This document shows, one piece after another, positions 31,484-34,269 of a DNA stretch of 34,269 nucleotides. The stretch lies in assembly GCA_024398845.1 (NCBI GenBank), contig JAKSIM010000029.1, positions 1-34,269 on the forward strand. Direction: 5' to 3'. Every line of letters begins with the position of its first letter. The stretch's first letter is position 1. Made by a program: the position numbers and the translations under genes. Origin of the DNA: Fibrobacter sp. Lineage in GTDB: Bacteria > Fibrobacterota > Fibrobacteria > Fibrobacterales > Fibrobacteraceae. Below the pieces are notes generated by a model. That model was not told where the DNA came from. It did no database searches and worked only from the letters and a program-made list of their open reading frames with translations.

Positions 31484-31628
31484 TTTGGCAATCGATAACC
31501 ATTTGTAAACAATAAAGTTACGTATTTTAATGCGTAGCTTTATTTTTTACTTTTTTTATGTTATTTTTACTACGAAAAGTTTTTGATTTTATGCTGGACT
31601 GACTTCCGGTGTAGGTCAAGGAGGATTT
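31484..31628 (+). repeat. Duplicated ispF 3' end, terminator and GLUG leader
   Basis: From 31484 the sequence repeats the DNA starting at 27229, offset 4255 bp: TTTGGCAAYCGATAACCATT (Y marks the one difference), then the ATAAAGTTACG terminator hairpin, a T-rich stretch, the ATGCTGGAC and TTCCGGTGTA leader motifs, AAGGAGG and the start codon. The first copy lies over the last four codons and stop of ispF; here there is no ispF gene. This marks a tandem duplication with one end point inside ispF. Confidence 0.88.
31512..31548 (+). terminator. Intrinsic terminator after the first GLUG gene
   Basis: ATAAAGTTACG (31512-31522) pairs with CGTAGCTTTAT (31533-31543) with one G-U pair, followed by TTTTTT. 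It is the duplicated ispF terminator, now serving the first GLUG gene 95 bp after its stop. Confidence 0.72.
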
Positions 31629-34269
31629 ATGCTCAAAAAATGCACGTTTAGGTTCTTGTTTACCCTGCTCGCCATGGCTGGGATGAGCGCGGCTGCTACG
31701 ATGACGCCTGTAACACCCAGCAAAGATGGCAACTGCTACCAGATCGGCACCGCTGCCGAACTTTACGGCTTTGCCGCCATCGTGAACGGAACGAATGGCA
31801 ATACCGCAGAACCCGCGGCTTGCGGTGTGCTTACAGCTGACATCGTGGTGAACGAACATGTGCTGAAAAATGCGTCGGGCCAATCGTGCGTTAATACCAC
31901 TAATAGTCCAGGTTCTTTCAACGCTAATGGATGTAGCCAACCAGAATATTTGAACACCCTTTACACTTGGACCCCGATAGGTACATCTAGTTCTAAGTCG
32001 TTCCGAGGATCTTTCGATGGCCAAGGTCACACTATTTCGGGGTTGTTTGATAATAACACTTCATCGGCTGCAAAATATACAGGCTTGTTCGGCTACGTTT
32101 CTGGGACGAACGCTACCGTTTCAATTAAAAATGTGGGTGTTGAGGATTCCTATTTTAGGGTGACGAGCTACGCCGGTGGTATTGTGGGTATGGTTTACAA
32201 TGGCTCCGGTGAGTTGAATATTGAGAATGTGTATAGTGGTTCTGTTTTATACATCAAAGGCGAAGGTGAAGTTGGTGGACTTGTTGGCTATGTTAAAGAC
32301 TGGACCTTGAATATCACCAATGCCTATAATTCGGGTTCAATATTTGGAACTTCTGGAACTACCAAGGCTATTTACGTTGCTGGCCTTGTCGGTTGTATTT
32401 CTAGTTCGGCTAGAGTGAACATAAAGAATGCTTTTAATAATGGAAATCTTAATGGATATGCTCCGCTGGTGAATTCAAATGCTACCGTCACGAACAGTTT
32501 CTACCTAGGAAATCAATCTCAAGGTGTTTATGGTGTAAATAAGTCTTCCGAAGATTTCTCCAATGGTTCTGTCTTTGCTGCTTTGCGCAGTGCTGAAGGT
32601 GGCTCCGTATGGCACCAGTATCAAGGCGATTCGTACCCGTCATTTGCGGAGAAAGAAGGTAAGACTCCTTTTGTTCCTCATAGTGCAACCTTGCATTATT
32701 CTTCTACAGAGTCGGAAACAATTTACTTTGTAGAGGGTTTGACTGCATCGCTCCCAACAGTGGATAAAAGTGAAAATCCCGTTCTGGGCTGGTATGATAA
32801 CGAAGGCTTGACGGGTACCAAGTACACCGAAATCCCTGCGTCTGCAAATAGCGATTTGACGCTCTATCCGAAGGTGATGAAACTTGTGGGTGGCTGCTAT
32901 GAAATCTCTGATGCGGATATGCTTTATGCATTCGCTGCTGCCGTAAACAACGGCAACGCCACCGCTTGCGGCAAACTCACTGCGAACATCGTAGTGAACC
33001 AGAATGTGCTTACTACGGCTGATGGTACGTCAAATGTTAGTTCGTCTGGCGAATATATTGGATCGAATTCCGCTTCTTTCCGCCAGTGGACCCCGATAGG
33101 TTATAATTATAGACCTTTCAAAGGCACATTCGATGGCCAGGGTCATACCATTAGCGGTCTTTATTTCAATGATCCGTCCTCCTCTGATGTTGGCTTATTC
33201 AGCTCTGTATTTGGTGACCCCAAACCTGTCACCATTGAAAACGTGGGCTTGGTTGATTCGTACTTCCGCGGTAATAGTACTGTCGGAGGTCTTGTCGGCA
33301 ATGCTAAGGGTCTGGTGACCATAAAAAATTCATTCAATGCTGGTTCAATAAATGCTCAGGGTGAAATATTTGGCGGACTTGTGGGCTATTCTTGGCAAAG
33401 CTCGGCAGATGTTGTTAAATTGACGATAAGCAATTCTTACAACACTGGTTCGTTGAACGGAGGCTCTTATGGTGGTGGCCTTGTTGGGAGCGCTGTTGAT
33501 TTAATTATCAGCAATTCCTACAATACGGGTTCCGTGACTGTTTCTAAGACTAATCTTGAAAACGACGACGTTAACTGTGTTGGAGGTTTTGCCGCTTCGG
33601 CAGATAAAGTAACTATTACCAATAGTTACAATTATGGCTCCGTCAGTAGTCCCGATGGAGCTCGGAAAGATGACTTTGTTACTAGCTTTAATAACGGCTC
33701 GACTGTAACTAATAGCTTCTTTATCAGTGAATGCGATTTTGAAGGTAATGGCGCCACGAAGATGTCCTCCACCCAATTCTCCGATGGTACTGTCTTTGCA
33801 GCCCTTCGCAGCGCCGAAGACGGCGAAGTGTGGCGCCAGTATAGTGGCGACGTTTACCCGACGTTCGTGGAGAAAAATGGTACGGACGCTCCGTCTCCTA
33901 TGCATGTGGCGGTCTTGCATTATTCCGCAACGGATTCTGTGGCGATTGCATATACGGAAGGTACAGCGTTAACGCTTCCGACAACACTCCCGGACGGAAG
34001 CATTGTCGTTGGCGATTGGTATAAGTCGAACAGCTTGTCTGGCGACACCTACACGCAGATTGCTGCAACAGAGAATGGCGACCTTGCTTTCTATGCGAAG
34101 GCGATGAAACTTGATGGCGACGGCTACTACGAAATTGCCGATGCGGATATGCTGTTCAAGTTTGCTGAATTGGTGAATACGCAAAATTCCACGTATGGTT
34201 CTGCCAAGGTCAAGCTCACGGCCGACATCGTGGTGAATGAACATGTGCTTGCCGATGCAAATGGTGTTT
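31629..34269 (+). CDS. Second large GLUG-repeat secreted protein (3' end outside window)
   Basis: An open frame of 880 codons running off the right edge, paralogous to the preceding GLUG protein. It starts with a nearly identical export signal (MLKKCTFRFLFTLLAMAGMS) and the same CYQIGTAAELYGFAAIVNG module start. Module two begins near residue 416 (GCYEISDADMLYAFAAAVN) and module three near residue 835 (GYYEIADADMLFKFAELVN). InlB-like spacers precede modules two and three (LHYSSTESETIYFVEG; LHYSATDSVAIAYTEG), so this copy has one more spacer than the first gene shows in the same stretch. GLUG motifs such as VGGLVG and GHTISGLYF recur throughout. AAGGAGG at 31618-31624 is a strong ribosome-binding site 4 nt before the ATG. 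The C-terminus and any sorting signal lie outside the window. Confidence 0.86.
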   Translation, partial: MLKKCTFRFLFTLLAMAGMSAAATMTPVTPSKDGNCYQIGTAAELYGFAAIVNGTNGNTAEPAACGVLTADIVVNEHVLKNASGQSCVNTTNSPGSFNANGCSQPEYLNTLYTWTPIGTSSSKSFRGSFDGQGHTISGLFDNNTSSAAKYTGLFGYVSGTNATVSIKNVGVEDSYFRVTSYAGGIVGMVYNGSGELNIENVYSGSVLYIKGEGEVGGLVGYVKDWTLNITNAYNSGSIFGTSGTTKAIYVAGLVGCISSSARVNIKNAFNNGNLNGYAPLVNSNATVTNSFYLGNQSQGVYGVNKSSEDFSNGSVFAALRSAEGGSVWHQYQGDSYPSFAEKEGKTPFVPHSATLHYSSTESETIYFVEGLTASLPTVDKSENPVLGWYDNEGLTGTKYTEIPASANSDLTLYPKVMKLVGGCYEISDADMLYAFAAAVNNGNATACGKLTANIVVNQNVLTTADGTSNVSSSGEYIGSNSASFRQWTPIGYNYRPFKGTFDGQGHTISGLYFNDPSSSDVGLFSSVFGDPKPVTIENVGLVDSYFRGNSTVGGLVGNAKGLVTIKNSFNAGSINAQGEIFGGLVGYSWQSSADVVKLTISNSYNTGSLNGGSYGGGLVGSAVDLIISNSYNTGSVTVSKTNLENDDVNCVGGFAASADKVTITNSYNYGSVSSPDGARKDDFVTSFNNGSTVTNSFFISECDFEGNGATKMSSTQFSDGTVFAALRSAEDGEVWRQYSGDVYPTFVEKNGTDAPSPMHVAVLHYSATDSVAIAYTEGTALTLPTTLPDGSIVVGDWYKSNSLSGDTYTQIAATENGDLAFYAKAMKLDGDGYYEIADADMLFKFAELVNTQNSTYGSAKVKLTADIVVNEHVLADANGV

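Overview
The window looks like chromosome from a Fibrobacter species (Fibrobacterota), a gut or rumen fibre degrader. The evidence is a C-terminal FISUMP domain (Fibrobacter succinogenes major paralogous domain) at the left edge, a TIGR02147-type regulator next to a serine-linker lipoprotein, two very large secreted GLUG-repeat proteins with a type IX-like C-terminus, and codon use in line with roughly 50% GC. No rRNA, tRNA, CRISPR array or complete insertion sequence was seen.

Layout. 1-845: the end of a FISUMP protein, then a non-coding stretch with a phased array of inverted and direct TTAGTCAC repeats. 846-1805: a Rpn-type PD-(D/E)XK nuclease. 1880-3689 (minus): a TIGR02147 regulator overlapping a Ser-rich lipoprotein gene. 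3892-6181: mnmE (tRNA wobble modification) and an overlapping 10-TM GRP-like transporter. 6162-8572: an unrecognised minus-strand gene, a protein with a NAT-like Cys-His-Asp triad, and a small lipoprotein. 8574-11686 (minus): a degenerate-GGDEF/EAL protein and a MATE transporter. 12037-26387: a 13-gene respiratory complex I operon, nuoB to nuoN in canonical order but without nuoA. 26388-26742: an intrinsic terminator and three matched hairpins. 26743-27243: ispF. 27377 to the end: two tandemly duplicated GLUG surface proteins, the second cut by the window edge.

How the genes work together. NuoE, F and G form the NADH-oxidising arm, B, C, D and I the connecting arm to quinone, and H and J-N the proton-pumping membrane arm. 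Most of the genes overlap or abut (ATGA or TAATG junctions), so they are probably one transcript ending at the hairpin near 26440. The complex carries unusual add-ons: a fibronectin-III-like tail on NuoE, a shortened NuoG, an insertion of about 100 residues in NuoH, an acidic tail of about 110 residues on NuoM, and a six-cysteine cluster in a NuoN loop.

Most noteworthy. Two unrelated intergenic regions hold the same architecture with different sequences. Each has three inverted-repeat units of 36-37 nt, with 8-10 bp arms conserved within the locus and variable centres. Successive units start 74, 84 or 95 bp apart, close to 7, 8 and 9 turns of B-DNA. One array ends in four 10-bp-phased half-sites. 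This suggests a helically phased protein-binding or structural element not explained by the genes. The GLUG duplication also left a copy of the ispF 3' end between the two paralogues, marking the breakpoint. Several genes have a TATATT-like -10 box only 6-10 nt before the start codon, suggesting leaderless mRNAs.
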